From: Stenopsyche tienmushanensis
Taxonomy: Eukaryota > Arthropoda > Insecta > Trichoptera > Stenopsychidae
Direction: 5' to 3'
Assembly (NCBI GenBank): GCA_008973525.1
Contig: WACJ01000042.1
Span: forward strand, 558,001-622,000
Length of the DNA: 64,000 bases
The notes beneath the pieces were generated by a model, which did no database searches, had not been told where the DNA came from, and worked only from the letters and a program-made list of their open reading frames with translations. The position numbers and the translations under genes are program-made. Below, piece after piece: positions 1-11,940 of this stretch (position 1 is the first letter of the stretch; every line of letters starts with the position of its first letter).

Positions 1-106
1 AATTATTAATACTGTAAAATTATATCAAATGACTTCCCCACCTTTTTCTCAGCTAATAATAAATTAGTTATTTATGCTCAATGCGAATAATAAATAAATG
101 AGTGAA

Positions 107-175
107 GCAATGTGTCAATTTAACAGAAACATCGGATAGCCTTGGCTGCGGGAAGACGTTCTTCCTCCGTGAACG
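107..175 (+). repeat. Family A fragment (short)
   Basis: This segment carries the family A signature seen in fuller copies at 543-1016, 27186-27589 and 54841-55235: an AATGTG-type start, a run like TTTAACAG, then the AGCCTTGGCTGCGGGAAGAC block. It is a mosaic scrap; the sequence after about 180 does not match the other copies. No coding function is inferred. Confidence 0.4.
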
Positions 176-542
176 ACCCGAGAGCAAAACGGCCCCGCAT
201 ATCGATCATCTCGATGAATATATTGGCGCGGCACAGGATCCCTGCCCCAGGAGTACCTACACTTCATTAAGTACATTGGTGTCAGAAATGGGATATTTTT
301 ATTGATTCTAAATAATTCACGTTTTTATAACTTTAAAATACTAATAAATTTACGTTACATAAATGCAATATTTTTAAAGTCATAAAATCACTATTTTTGA
401 TGATTCATGCCACATCCATAGGAAACTTCAGATTTTTTTATCTGGGGAAATTATAATTATTTTATAGTATTTGAACCGTTATTTTTTATATCGGTTTTCG
501 TTCTGGTATAAAAAACGGTTTTCAGTTAAGTTCCAATCGATT

Positions 543-1016
543 TGTAACGTGGGCGATTTAACATCCCCACGTAATAGCGCTGTTAGTTTAAGCACGTTTA
601 ATTCTCAAGATTAACAGCGACATCTTCCGTCTCTCTTCAGGTGCAATGTGTTATTTTAACAGCGCCATCTCTTGCGGCCCTACGGAGACATTGCACCTGC
701 ATACCGACCGATCGCTTCTTGCGCGTGCATCGTTGCCGGTTGGGTAGTGACGCATAAGAGGCGGGAGTCGGGGGGAGTATCGATTAGCCTTGGTTGCGGA
801 AAGTCGTCCCTCCTGCAGCCAGAACTCTCTCATTCTTGTGTGGAGTAAATAGTTTTTTAGGGAAGAGAGTCTTTCTATTCGACGCCCGTCTATTCCAATC
901 CATTCGTGCAGCAACATCACGGTCCGATAGAAGAACGGACCTGTGCGCTAGCGCGGCCATCCCGACGAGCCGTCTGGGGACTTTGCCCCTGAGAGCGCCC
1001 CCGCCTTAACGTTACA
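543..1016 (-). repeat. Family A interspersed repeat, longest copy
   Basis: A 474-bp less AT-rich block bounded by TGTAACGT at the left and ACGTTACA at the right, so the ends form a short inverted repeat. Inside are the arms CAGGTGCAATGT (638-649) and ACATTGCACCTG (688-699), an exact 12-bp inverted repeat around a 38-base loop. The same order of blocks, inverted, occurs at 27186-27589 and 54841-55235, which marks it as a dispersed element. Orientation is given relative to those copies. No transposase is present and no clear target duplication was found, so the class is unknown; a non-autonomous DNA transposon is the likeliest reading. A minus-strand frame ending near 651 is shared with the other copies and is described under findings. 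Confidence 0.7.
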
Positions 1017-1148
1017 GTATATTAATGAAATAGCCCAGGGCTGTGAATCGTTATTGTTTTTATTTCGGTTCAGTTCCAAACATATAAATCGGTCAAAAAA
1101 ACTTATTTTCTGGGATATTTTTGAATATTTTATTTTTTCTCACTTCTA

Positions 1149-1338
1149 CAGTCAACCCTCTTATAGCGTCCACTTCGATTGTGTCGATTGTACGATCAAT
1201 GCCCCCTCATGCGTGTTAATCACTTGTGCAAACTAAACACGTACAGATGTTGTATGAGTGCCTATGTTTCTATAGCGTTTTATTTGTATAACGTGGTTCC
1301 TATCTTGACGCTATAGAAGGGCTTATTGAAGGAACTAT
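1149..1338. mobile_element. Pogo/Tigger-like MITE
   Basis: The left end reads CAGTCAACCCTCTTATAGCG directly after TA, and the right end carries GACGCTATAGAAGGGC, giving an imperfect inverted repeat around the CTTATAGCGTC core. The subterminal AAGATAGGNACCA block also occurs next to the terminus at 14762. CAGTCAACC-type ends next to TA are typical of pogo/Tigger-group Tc1-mariner MITEs. The element is about 190 bp and has no coding capacity. The exact right boundary is uncertain by a few bases. Confidence 0.55.
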
Positions 1339-1339
1339 T

Positions 1340-3480
1340 GAATTAAATTTTAATTATTCTCACAGATCAACCCTAACTAATATAATTAATCACACGATTA
1401 TAAACTTTACAGATCCAGAAAATCATAATAAAATTGGATCAAAACAATCGAGCAGAAATTTTGTTGTTGCGTGAATGATTTTACGCGAATCGTTTAAATA
1501 TCGCGTAAATCTGTTTACATTGTTGTTAATAATCGTATCAAATACTCCATAAAAACACTTGAAGGATGCTTAGTACTTTGAACACTTTTCACGAAATAAT
1601 GGAATTAGTAATGGAAGATAAAATCGAATTAATATAATATAATCCCCCACTTGGGCGAATTCAATTTAGGTGAATTTAAAAAGTCTTTATGATATTTTAA
1701 GCTATAAATAAATTCATAGAGGGAAGAAAGGAACTACACCACAAAGAACACTGGACAAGTACTTCAATAACTCAGATAAAAGAGGAGAGATAGCATCCAG
1801 AGTATGCAGAATCTATGCAAATAATCGAGCGGTCCATATGTATTTTATATCACAATATATGAATACACATATGTTTTTCTTTTCCTTGCGATTTATTTTT
1901 ATTAACATGAAGGATTTGTTCAATAAAAAAATGGATTGAAGTCAAATTCGATTCGAATTGCGCTGAAATATTCGAATTTTCATATTGAAAATATAAGAAT
2001 TCAGATCGAAAATTTGCAAAAATTTGATACAAAATTTAATTTAATTTATTTTTTAATTATGGCAATAAATATAAATAAAATTATGAACATCTCGGTGTCC
2101 AAATTAGATTTGAGTCTCGTGCTGTAATTTAATTTTTGACTAAAAGCAGTGTGTTCATGTCGCCATATAAACTCTTTAATGACACATGACGCCATAGAAA
2201 AGTCGCGCCTTTCTTCTTTGCCTGCAGAAAAATCCTCTTTTTGATGGAAGAAAGTAGATTATCTCCACAGTTTTGAATCGAAAACTTTTTCAACGGATTA
2301 AAATGTTGCTTTTTTCGAATCCAATTTGAATTCCTTGGACAAATTTGAGCCGGCATCAAACATCGGCGCACGTTGTTTGCGTTCGCTCAGATAAAAGGCC
2401 ATGGGCCGTGTTCGCGTTTATTTGTCGAGTTGTTATCGACATTTTTTTCACTGCAGGATGGGTAGATTCAATAAAAGGGACGAAGGCACCGGAAAAAACG
2501 TCGGATAAAGCGCCCCCTTGACGCGGATACAAAACGAGCCACTAACATTATTGGGGGGATAAAAGATGGCGTCCGTCGGCTCCCATTAACGCTAAGTATT
2601 TTATCATACAGAGAGACAAACTAGCATAATCATTTTTTGCGAAATTCGCCCCCCCTCTAAAATATAGCCGGGGGGGATGTTTTTCTGTAATATGTAATTG
2701 AAAATATGATGGATGCACGGATAATAGGCGCCGGAGACCGATTTTGGGACATTGAGTGATCCATATTTATTAGCGTATCGTTTCCCCATGAGATTTTATT
2801 CACATCAAATACAAGTAGAGAGATTTTTCACTCAAAACTTTTTATCAAAATAATAAACAGCCCAGTGATGGGCAAAACGGTTATTGATATAGCAAGAAAT
2901 CAAAACATTTCACGTTTATAACGAGCAAATTTTGGCATAATTGAAGCAACAATATATAAAAAGACTTATTGCCTGAAAATTAGTTGAGTTTCTGAAATAA
3001 CTACTTTTATAAATGAGCCATTTTTTTAAAAATGATATTGATGATAAAACTAAAACTTTCAATTTAGAATATAAAAACTAATATAATTTTGATGAAAAAG
3101 TTTTTTTATTGTTTGCGCGTAAATAAAATTGGTATCCCAATTCATATTTAACGGTTATAACGAGCATCCATTTTACAAGCTATTTAAGCATTTTACAGGT
3201 ATTTTTATCACATTTGCAACTAATGATATTTACTATATTTTTAATATAAAAATATGCCAAAAATTGGTATAATGGGCCCCATATAATAATAATATACAAT
3301 AATAATAAATATAAACAATAAAATCATCAATATTGAACGTTTTCAGTGAATTTGTAAATATGAAAAAAATTGATCATTGTTAAGTGATACAATACTTTTA
3401 TTTGAAAGGTCACGATTCACCTATATAAATTAGCCTTTGAGGGGGCTTCTATGATCAAATAGATCATAGAAGACCCTGGC
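1340..3480. other. No gene seen; AT-rich intergenic DNA
   Basis: Mostly low-complexity AT-rich sequence. A less AT-rich patch lies at 2330-2570, but its frames are short and match nothing I recognise. No inverted-repeat ends or splice-bounded frames were found. Confidence 0.5.
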
Positions 3481-3770
3481 TACGCATTTATTCCCGTAAA
3501 TGCCGCAAAATGCCCCAAAAAATTAGGCCACAAGGTATGTGCGTACAACCGGTCCGCTTTTCGGAGCGCTGATATGACGAACAAATGCCTCGCGGTCGGA
3601 CGCCATACTCGAACATGTCTACAGAACGATTACGAATTTTCATTACAGAACGAAGTTATCTGAAGAAGGCTGATCGGACGGGTTGTTTAAATTTTTCAAT
3701 CGGTTGAAAATATTGTTGTCTTTATTTTATTGCGGGGATATCCCAGCTGTGTGGATCCAATGTTTACGCA
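3480..3770 (+). repeat. Family I dispersed repeat, copy 1
   Basis: Shares a collinear block with 45385-45665, including ACCGGTCCGCTTTTCGGA, the GATCGGACG and TTTATTTTATTGCGGG segments and a TGTCTACA motif, all in the same order and strand. Identity is clearly partial, so the copies are old. Neither copy encodes a recognisable protein. The second copy lies directly behind a mariner relic, so this block could be a transposon end or internal part. Confidence 0.55.
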
Positions 3771-5832
3771 ATAAGGAAGAAAAGAGGGATTAGACAACTA
3801 AGTATATATTTTAAAAATGGACAGAGTTAATTACTGTTGATTCATGTAAATTGGGATACAGGTCGTTAAAAAACCTACAGGACAAAAAATGTTAGGTCCG
3901 CTCTTTCGAAAGACCGCCACCTCACTTTTTTATGGAATAACTATCGTTTCAGGGCGTGGGTTTCAAATAAGGAAGATTCCCTGCCTCACCCTGTATCAGG
4001 AAAACATTCCAATAAATTTCTTATCCTAACGTTCCTAAAAAAATTAATATAATCGGAAAGCTAAACAGTTTTTACGGCAAGTCCAACTTTTCCATGTTAC
4101 ATTAGAAAATCTCGAATTAGTAGGAGTTTTGTATAATAATTTTTAAAACGTGGTCAATGATATAATCAATTTGCTGGTTGATGATGGATTTATATGAACT
4201 TGTTATACGCTGATGAAATACTTTGTTCTATTTTAATAATTTGAGTGTTTATGCCAAATAATTACAAGTGGCTGATGGATCGTCGCGTTGACAGAACAAG
4301 GGTTAAGAATACATTTTGGCCGTGAAGTTCTCCTCCGGTCATTGTTTCTATCAGTGTGAAAATTCTTGGAGAAACTCTAAGAAAACTAATTTAAAGCTGT
4401 GTCTGTTATTAGCTTTTGTATCAGCTTTGGTCCAGTAGGTGAGAAAACTTTAGGTAGGAAGTTTAATTGAATTTGCAACGGGGTCGTTGCAACCTATTGA
4501 AAATTCGTGGGTATCGTGAATAATGGATAAGTCAACCTTTGAAATCGCCGATTTTCCGGAGTGGTTTCTTTTGTATTCTGAATTCAATATAAGGCTAAAA
4601 CAATTTAAATTGCACTTGAGAGTTTTTGTGAGTTAATATTACAATGTTAAATTCCTGATATTCCTGACCGATAATGATGTGCCTGAGGGTCGTTGGATAG
4701 TGCTCTTCAGGGGAAGGACATTCTTGCAGCGAAACCTTAAGTGGACCCACTTCCAAGACATAATATATTCAAAGCACAGCATACAGAATAGATAGTAATT
4801 TGGGTTTTATACAAAATTTAGCTGAAGCAGCATCCAGGAACTCCATACTTACATCGACTACATTTGATCATTTTTCCCAGAATTTATGGTACTTCATGTG
4901 TGAAAAATCCATTAAGTCATTCCTATGTAAAAGCTTGAAAATAAAATAATAAATATACATTGCTGGAGCCAAGGAGATAAATTCAAATGTATTTTTAAAT
5001 CATGAAAATCTACGCTGTTTATAAATGTCATCGTATTTCATTCAAATGACTTTCATTGTTCTGCATAGCTCTGCAATGTTGAATTTTTACCCAAGCACAT
5101 TTTTATTGTCGTTTAGTCATTCAAAAAATGTAATAATTTCATAAAATTAAAATATGCCAGGTCGTTGTTGAGGCAATTTCGAGACATGGGTGCTCGTACG
5201 AGAAAATAATTTAATTTATCGCCCTCTTCACCTTCGCATTGCCTTTTGAGCCTTTGAAGGCTGCTCAAAAAGTTTCATTTTTAAATTAAAAATGCTGCAA
5301 AATGTATCCAAAGTACACGCCTATATCGCCATTAACATTTTCCATGTATCAAAAATATGTGTATTTATTCGCAAATAAACCTGTTGTTTGCACGTAAATA
5401 TCTAAGATGGATACAACGATATGCTTAATTGCGATCTTAGATAATGTTGACGCAAATTGTACTCGGGCTATGACGAAGATAATTTTCTAAGAATTACAAT
5501 CTATATCTGGTTATCTATTAATAAATAGAATCTATTTTTATTATAAATTTGCCTGAAATAATAATGAATCATGACATATTATATAATAATGCTTATAAGA
5601 CCGAAGAGCGAACAGCAATTATTATTAATATCATTATGATTGATGGTGAGCTAAATTTGTGTTAAACATTTCAAAATAATTAAATCAATAAAAAATCTAG
5701 AGAGATAGACCCCAGATGCGAGACCGCTGGGGAGCTGGCGGAGAGAACGCGTCTTCCCGCGAACAAAGCTTTCAGGGGACTCATATTTTTATTTCGTTTT
5801 GCAGAAAGTATTTTATACCTTAGTGAACCTAT
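3771..5832. other. No gene seen
   Basis: Two kilobases without a supported gene. A probable right end of the MITE family seen intact at 55704-55841 lies at about 3965-4000 (GATTCCCTGCCTCACCCTGTA). A small less AT-rich patch at 5705-5780 is not recognised. Confidence 0.45.
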
Positions 5833-6191
5833 TTAACACTTTCTCGTCGGGTTTCGCATATGTGTGTCTTTTGGGTATTATCAGTAGATGCAGAAATGCG
5901 TAACTGTGCGTCTTAGCCATTATATACTACTTAAAGACATAGATTTAATTAATATATTCTATAAATTATATTTTTTATTGCCTCCGGTACGCGCACCACA
6001 ATTTAAAAGGTACTGCTATGTATATATATATTCTATACAGTAAGATGTCCTTAACATTTTCTCCAAAAAAATCAGGATGTTTCTTATTAATCATAAAGTA
6101 AGAGTATATTTTCTAATATTACAATATTTTTGGCAATTCATCGCAAAAGGAAAAAGACAATGCTATGCGTAACCCGACTGAAATGTGTTAA
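5833..6191. mobile_element. TTAA-flanked MITE, family C
   Basis: Bounded by TTAA at 5833-5836 and at 6188-6191. Inner ends are CACTTTCTCGTCGGG on the left and CCCGACTGAAATGTG on the right, an imperfect inverted repeat that continues into a TTCGCATA / TACGCATA block. A longer relative with nearly the same ends spans 29082-29856. A TTAA target duplication is the hallmark of the piggyBac superfamily, so I call this a non-autonomous piggyBac-like element. It is 359 bp and non-coding. Confidence 0.7.
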
Positions 6192-6204
6192 TATGGTTTT
6201 TATA

Positions 6205-6720
6205 GCGTATTAGCGAATACCCGGCATGCATTGCAATGCTATAAGCGCTTGATAATTATTTGAAAAGAAACGCAGTACGTGGTTTATTGCTTCAGGTCAC
6301 GTGTAGCGCGAGGCAAAGAGCTGAAATCCAAAATCATATGCACACTGGCTTTCGTCTCAAAGACCGACTTAACCACCGTATTGTGTCTGCATCCTTTCTA
6401 TCCCCGTCCCCGTAGCCCAAATTTCATTTCATCATACCAATATGCGCCAACATCCATACAATATTTTTACTATACCTATGTTATTTCCACAATTATAAAC
6501 TGTTAGTTGACAAAGTTTTATCGCAATCGAATGAACAGTATGGCAGCGCATTAAATACAGACAAACAAAAATTGATTTTTACATATTAAACAATGCCTAT
6601 GTTACTCGCGCAATTTTTAGCAATAAATGAACGAAGTTTTATTACAATCTGATGAACGGTATAGCAGCGCATTACATACGAACAAACAAAGATTTATTTG
6701 ATTGATGAGAGATAAATATA
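6205..6720 (+). repeat. Helitron-like non-autonomous repeat with tandem units
   Basis: Begins with an AGCGAATACCCGGCATGC block that is also present in reverse orientation near 39160-39220, followed by a shared TTCAGGTCAC(G/T)TGTAGCGCG motif at about 6291. From about 6450 it passes into two degenerate units of roughly 120 bp, each carrying a TGAACGGTATGGCAGCGCAT-type block and TTTTATCGCAAT or close variants. The same units occur at 14300, 16735 and 58240. Terminal ACTAGCNNNTACCCGG plus microsatellite-like tails suggest a Helitron or similar element, but no hairpin/CTRR end was resolved. A 75-codon frame at 6279-6506 has no recognisable homology. Confidence 0.45.
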
Positions 6721-6936
6721 TAAAACCCTTAAATTGCAGGAATATCTACTTAATAATATATCTAATATAAAAATAGGATGAAAATCTGGACGCGAGTCGT
6801 CTATGAGGGTCTCGCGTATAAATTCCAATTTAAATATTTTCTGAATAAGGACTTATATAAAATCGATCGAATTAAATGCACATATTTACTTGAAATAAAA
6901 TCATATTTATAATTCTCAAGATGTCTACTATATATA

Positions 6937-7864
6937 TTAGGTAAAGCGGAAAGAAATGTCATTTTTTTGTTATTTGGAGAAAAAAACTATTTTAATAAAA
7001 TAATAGTCTGAAGGTGCAATGTCAAGAGAATATGGTGGATGTTGCAGCACTTCCAAATCCAGCTCCTTTATTTTGTTCTGCGTAATCCTTGCTGCGTGTG
7101 GTCTTGCATTATCACGCTGTAATATTCTTCTTTGGTTGTTAACTAGCACTGATCGCTTTTTGAGCATGTCCGCTTATAACCTATCTAATTGTGCACAGTA
7201 TAGCTCTGCTGTGACAGTTTGGCCAGGTTTTAATAGTTCGTAGTGAATTACGCCAATAAAATCCCACCAAACACAAAGGAGGATCTTTTCAAGGATAATG
7301 ACGGTTGAGGGGTAGAAACAGGTGCTTGATTTGAAGAAAGCCACTGTTTTTCCTTCTCGGACTGTTGTAGAAGACCCACTTCTCATTCCCAGTAACGATC
7401 CTTTTTAAAAATGGATCGGTTTCATCCTGGACAATAGCGATGAACATATGGTTATCCGTTGTTCCGAGATCGTTGATGATAGCTCGTGCGGTACCTAAAT
7501 TCCCTGTCTATGTATTTTCCCGAGACTTTCTCTGTTACCACTTTTGAATTTTTTGAACCACCTATGGCATTTTCGAATATTAGATATGTTGCCATATGGA
7601 TCCCGGATGCTCTGGGTGGCTTTTTTTTGCTTTTAATCCTTTGTCGAATGAAAACAGTAAACAAGATCGCAAATGGGTCTCATCAATTTCTGGCTTGGAT
7701 ATTTTCACTGTGGCTAAAAAATATAAACATGTTTGAACAAGGAAGACAAATAACAGAGCTTCAAAATAACATCAACCTTGACGTATTCACTCGACAGCAA
7801 CCCGAGGCAAACTGACGGTAAAGAGGCAACCATAAAAAATGACATTTCTTTCCGCTTTATCTAA
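6937..7864 (-). mobile_element. Mariner element, both TIRs, degenerate transposase
   Basis: Terminal inverted repeats of about 30 bp, beginning TTAGGTAAAGCGGAAAGAAA on the left and with the matching complement ending at 7864, are flanked by TA-rich sequence. The 928-bp length is shorter than the usual 1.3 kb. On the minus strand, transposase segments appear in order: VTGNEKWVFYN, where the first catalytic Asp of the usual GDE is Asn; then ILLCVWWDFIGVIHYELL; then DNARPHAARIT with the second Asp; then HPPYSLDIAPSDYYF with the third Asp at DD34D spacing. The segments are in different frames, and the N-terminal DNA-binding region is missing or unrecognisable. The transposase is therefore dead, although the ends are well preserved. 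Confidence 0.88.
6970..7420 (-). pseudogene. Mariner transposase catalytic-domain pseudogene
   Basis: C-terminal half of a mariner transposase inside the 6937-7864 element. The 6970-7167 frame holds the DNARPH and APSDYYF motifs. The 7174-7386 frame holds the WWDFIGVIHYELLKPGQTV stretch that in intact mariners lies between the first and second catalytic Asp. The GNEKW motif is in a shifted frame near 7395. At least one frameshift plus a D-to-N change at the first metal-binding residue rule out activity. Mariner transposases normally act in the nucleus on their own TIRs. Confidence 0.85.
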
Positions 7865-9575
7865 TATATTCTTGTCTGATCATAAATATAAACGAATGGC
7901 CGTCTAATCGATTTTTTATATAATAAAGACTATATTTGAATTTACATTACGCTGAAATCCGCAGATTTAGATAGATCGAGAACTGGATATGCAAGATTTT
8001 AACCGGCGAGTCTGGATAAAAATGGAAAGCTGGCAAATCCTCATTTGCGTAAATATTTTCAACGATAGAATATCAAATTTATATTAATTATACCCGATAT
8101 TTTTATGAAATTATGTTATTTTTAAAGCACATTTAGTATTTAATGTGTTACCGAGAGATAATATGTGGCTGAAGATAATTGGAATGGATTACGACCAAAG
8201 AGAGCTATTCCAAAAAGATTAAGCACCATAGAGATCGTAATATAATGGGAATTTTGATTAAATTATTTATAATAATCGTAGCCATCAAATGTTATGTAGT
8301 ACAGGGTGCGGCAACAAAACTACCTTATTTTTAAAACGATGAATAATACATTGTGTGTTACAGAGAGACATTTTAAGACAGTCCCCTGCATGATCGTTAC
8401 TAAACTCACATAACAATAAAAGTTAGGTCCTGTTCTTTTGTATGAATTTTAAGGCACCTGAACCAATATGTCTTATAGGGCATTTTATATTACAAAATCT
8501 ACCTGCACACGAAGAAATGCACCGAATAATTTTCAAGGAGCAAAGAAGGAACTTAAGTATTAACTTTTCAATTTTGTAAGAAAATAGGAAAGTTCGCCGG
8601 GGAGGGTGTACAAAAACAAGAATCAAGCAACATGTTTCACTTTAAAGGTCCTTGTGTTTGAGCAGTTGATGGTGTATTTGCAGTTTTCCGCCTTCAAGAC
8701 AGCAGAACTTTTTCATGGTCGTAATAGAGAAACTTGCTTGGGGAGCGGAGCAATTTTGAAGTTTCCTATATAGAAAATGCTAACATTTTACGAGCGAGAA
8801 ATTTTAATTTCGACTTATTAACTTTGGAATATTTCCGGAATTTATTGATTATTTTTATACCCGCGTTGTGGATATTGGATATTGGTAAATTTATCCATCC
8901 TTGATCCATTTTATTCAGGGGTTGCGGAGCGTTTACCTTGAACGTTGCTTGGTTGGATGTCAATCTTCATGTCAATTAGAAGCATAAGAAACGAAATACA
9001 AAAAACTACATCAAGCAGTGATATTATCGTTGTCGAGTCGGACTAGAATCATCGTGGTGATAAATCGCCCCGTAGAAAGCTACGTAGGAATTCGAACATA
9101 TGGATGCTAATGAAAACACCACGGTTCGCATTTATTTTCGTATAATTTTTCAACTAGACTTCCAATAATCTTTATGCCAAATAAATAAGAGCATATGTCG
9201 AATTCGAAGCGCTCACTTCAACCAGAAAGCAATAACAAAGCAATTAGGGGTTGCTCGGTGCTGGCTCACAAATTAATGGCGGGCTTAATCTGCGTACCCT
9301 CCAAGGGCGACCGATTACTTCCATTTCATTACATCCCTGTTTCGGAGAAGATTCGTCATGGTTTCAAAGGTCGCATGACACATGCCAACTTCTTTTTCTT
9401 TGGCCCAATTGTCATATTTAACCGAGACTCGACATTTCTTGGGAAGGAGTTCAAATTTTCTGGCATTCCAATGGCCTTTAAATAAGGACGCTCGACTTTC
9501 AAATATAAATAAAACCAATTGTGTGTGAGATATCTTCCCAACTTTTTTTTATATTGGAAAGAATATTTTATGGCA
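7865..9575. other. No gene seen; one MITE end
   Basis: Contains a left-end match (ACAGGGTGCGGCAACAAAAC, from 8303) to the MITE intact at 55704-55841, without an obvious partner. Overlapping 60-96-codon frames between 9195 and 9541 on both strands match nothing I recognise. Confidence 0.45.
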
Positions 9576-9835
9576 TTAAGTATGAAATATAATATCTTTC
9601 AAATGTTTGCCGTGGTTTTGATTGGTGGCACGTATTTGAGAGCTCCAATTTTCGACGACTTTTAGCAAAAATCTGGCTGAATTTGCTGATTGGCATTTGT
9701 TATGTTGACTTTGAGGGGATTAATTGTTTGTAGTTTATATGCATAAACCTTCGATTTAAGATAGCTACAAAAGAAGAATTCTAAAAGCGTTAATATCGCT
9801 TGTGCGGAATGTCCATCGTGGCAAACGCTGTAGCA
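9576..9835 (-). pseudogene. Mariner-superfamily transposase C-terminal relic
   Basis: Minus-strand sequence ends with VVENWSSQIRATNQNHGKHL followed by KDIIFHT and a stop at 9576-9578. This is the typical C-terminus of insect IS630/Tc1/mariner transposases of the type whose catalytic motif is DLTPLDFFLWG. Further upstream an ATMDIPHKRY-like segment corresponds to the ...TMDILRE part after the second catalytic Asp. The frame is interrupted by stops and frameshifts. The same family reappears at 63690-64000 with better preserved motifs. The upstream part is cut by a family B fragment that starts near 9870. Confidence 0.65.
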
Positions 9836-9869
9836 CCGTCCTGTTAGAACTACATATCGATGCTATCCA

Positions 9870-10030
9870 TATCGGAGAAATATGCGGAGAAGCTCTCCGT
9901 GTCTGTCTCCTGAACTGCGTTACGTTCTCTTTCTGTCTCTGTTTGTCTCCGAACTCAATGTACAAGAGTGCTTTTTCTGAATAGTGGAGGGGAGTTCCAG
10001 ACCCTGGGATAGTACTCCTTTAGTGATTAA
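9870..10030 (-). mobile_element. TTAA family B fragment
   Basis: Shares with 23580-24041 the run of GCTCTCCGT, GTCTGTCTCC, CTCTTTCTGTCTCTG, CTCAATGTACAAGAG, the CCAGACCCTGGGA hairpin and AGTACTCCTTTAG, and ends at TTAA (10027-10030). Only the terminal 160 bp is present. Confidence 0.65.
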
Positions 10031-11749
10031 GATCTCCTCAATTATGTTTAATTTTTTAAACAAGGTAGTTTCCCTGCCACGCCCTGCACATAAGCAATAA
10101 ATTAACGTAGGGCTAATTGTGATAGATTGATTCGCTAAATAATTATAATATAATGATAAACTACCTAACTTATCGACGATCTTAGTAGGCTAAATCAGTT
10201 TGAACGTCACGGAAAGTGAAACTTCAACTGGCAATTGGTTAAAAAGAGAGTGAGAATCGTTTATGTTATTTCTGTCTTCGATGCATACACTGCATCTACT
10301 GTGTATGTGTGAGCTACGAGCTATGCGTTTAGTTTATTATATATTACACAAGCACAGTTTACATAGCATAAAATTATATTTTCCTAGAAGCTAAGAAGTT
10401 TGAAAATTGGATTGAAAAGCAAGCGTTCTTAGTTTCCATAAAAGTAAGAAACCATATTTAGTTTTCCATAAAAGCAAAAAACTTTTTAATATGACTACGT
10501 TGAATTTATTTAACAGTTTCCTGGAATATATAGAATGTAATTTTTGCTTGGCTGATTAATGTTTTAACCATTGAATCACGGATTAAGTATTTTTCTAGAT
10601 CCAATCAATACTATACATGGGAATAAATATCTATTTTTCGTATAAATAATTTAATGCATACAAATTCTAATTAATTATTGTTTAAAGATAAACGACTCCA
10701 TTAAGGAGATTCCTAATGATATGAAGGAAAGTCATGTTAATAGCATTATAATCATAGTTGATCTTTGGAAAATATATCACATAACATTGCTATTAATATT
10801 TAATTAATCATTTCATGGAGGTATACTAATTTTACATTTCAAAGAGCTGTTCCTCATTTTAGACAGACAAAGCGATGAGTATTTCAGACAAAGGCCCCTT
10901 TTTTTGTCCGGAGCGAGCAAACATTCAATGGCGTCGTAACGTCTATTCTACTAAATTTTTACTTTATGTCCATCGATCGCACTGATGAAATTACTCCGGA
11001 CTATATTCAGATTACGTCCAAAGATTGTACTCGGAATGGAAAGAAAATTCAAATGGAATAAATTAAGCAATACGCAAAAATGAAGCAAAACTCACCTTCC
11101 AACCCCCCCATCTATTTCGGTCGAACATTCTTCATAAATTTTATATGAAATTGAAAACTTTCTTGTTTGTTCGACGTCCGTTTGAGCGAGAATTTTCAAA
11201 CCGATACAATATGAATTATTCCACGACTTTCATTATTCAACCCGGCCTTAATCTAAAGATTTTCATTGTTCCAGTGCCTATATTCGGTGGGATTATCCGG
11301 TTTTTAAAATTCTAAAACCCAAAAGAAGCCTATTGTAGGTTTAGCAGCCATTGTAGTTTTTGAGTGTCGCCTTGAATATAATCGTGTCTTTATATAAAGA
11401 CTGCGAATTTCAAGATAAGGCATGTTAGGGATCGATCCTACGCAAATTCCCGGCTTTGGAAAATTCAACAATCTTCCCGGCTCCACTCAGCGAGGCTTAT
11501 TTGCAGAAGAGCTGTCTTCCGATTGTTGACAAAGCCTATCTGATGCTTTACACGCAATTTATTTGGCCAATAATCTCTGCTCTTCTATCGTTTTGCGAGA
11601 AGCTTTTCAGATCTGATCGCGGAGGATCAAGGTGCACTTCAATGTATCTCAAAACGGAAGATGCGTGATATATTAATTTCACGGCCAAAAAACCACTACT
11701 TTAAAATAGAGTCATTAAAAAATTGATATAAATACCAGCAATGTATATA
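10031..11749. other. No gene seen
   Basis: Starts with a right-end match (GTAGTTTCCCTGCCACGCCC, about 10065-10084) to the 138-bp MITE family. The rest is AT-rich. Frames at 11304-11486 and 11456-11668 overlap on opposite strands and resemble no known domain. Confidence 0.45.
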
Positions 11750-11940
11750 CTGGGTGTATTCCAAAAGTCATGAAATATATTTTTTTGGCACACCCATATT
11801 GGTCGCATAGTATTCAAACTAGTTGCGTAAGATGGGAGAGACCCTTAACTTTACACCGCATCAAAGTTAATCAAATATTAACAATTTGTACCGGTATTAT
11901 CAAAAAAATATATATTTCATGACTTTTGGAACACAACCTG
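11750..11940. mobile_element. Mariner-type MITE, long TIRs
   Basis: About 191 bp. The left arm from 11750 contains TTCCAAAAGTCATGAAATAT and continues into a T run. The right arm, read in reverse complement from 11940, contains the same block after CAGGTTGTG. The arms match over roughly 35 bases with small indels, and the outer bases are CTGGGTG versus CAGGTTG. The pattern of a GGTTGT start then CCAAAAGT is typical of mariner termini. The interior is non-coding, so it was presumably moved by a mariner transposase in trans. Confidence 0.75.
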
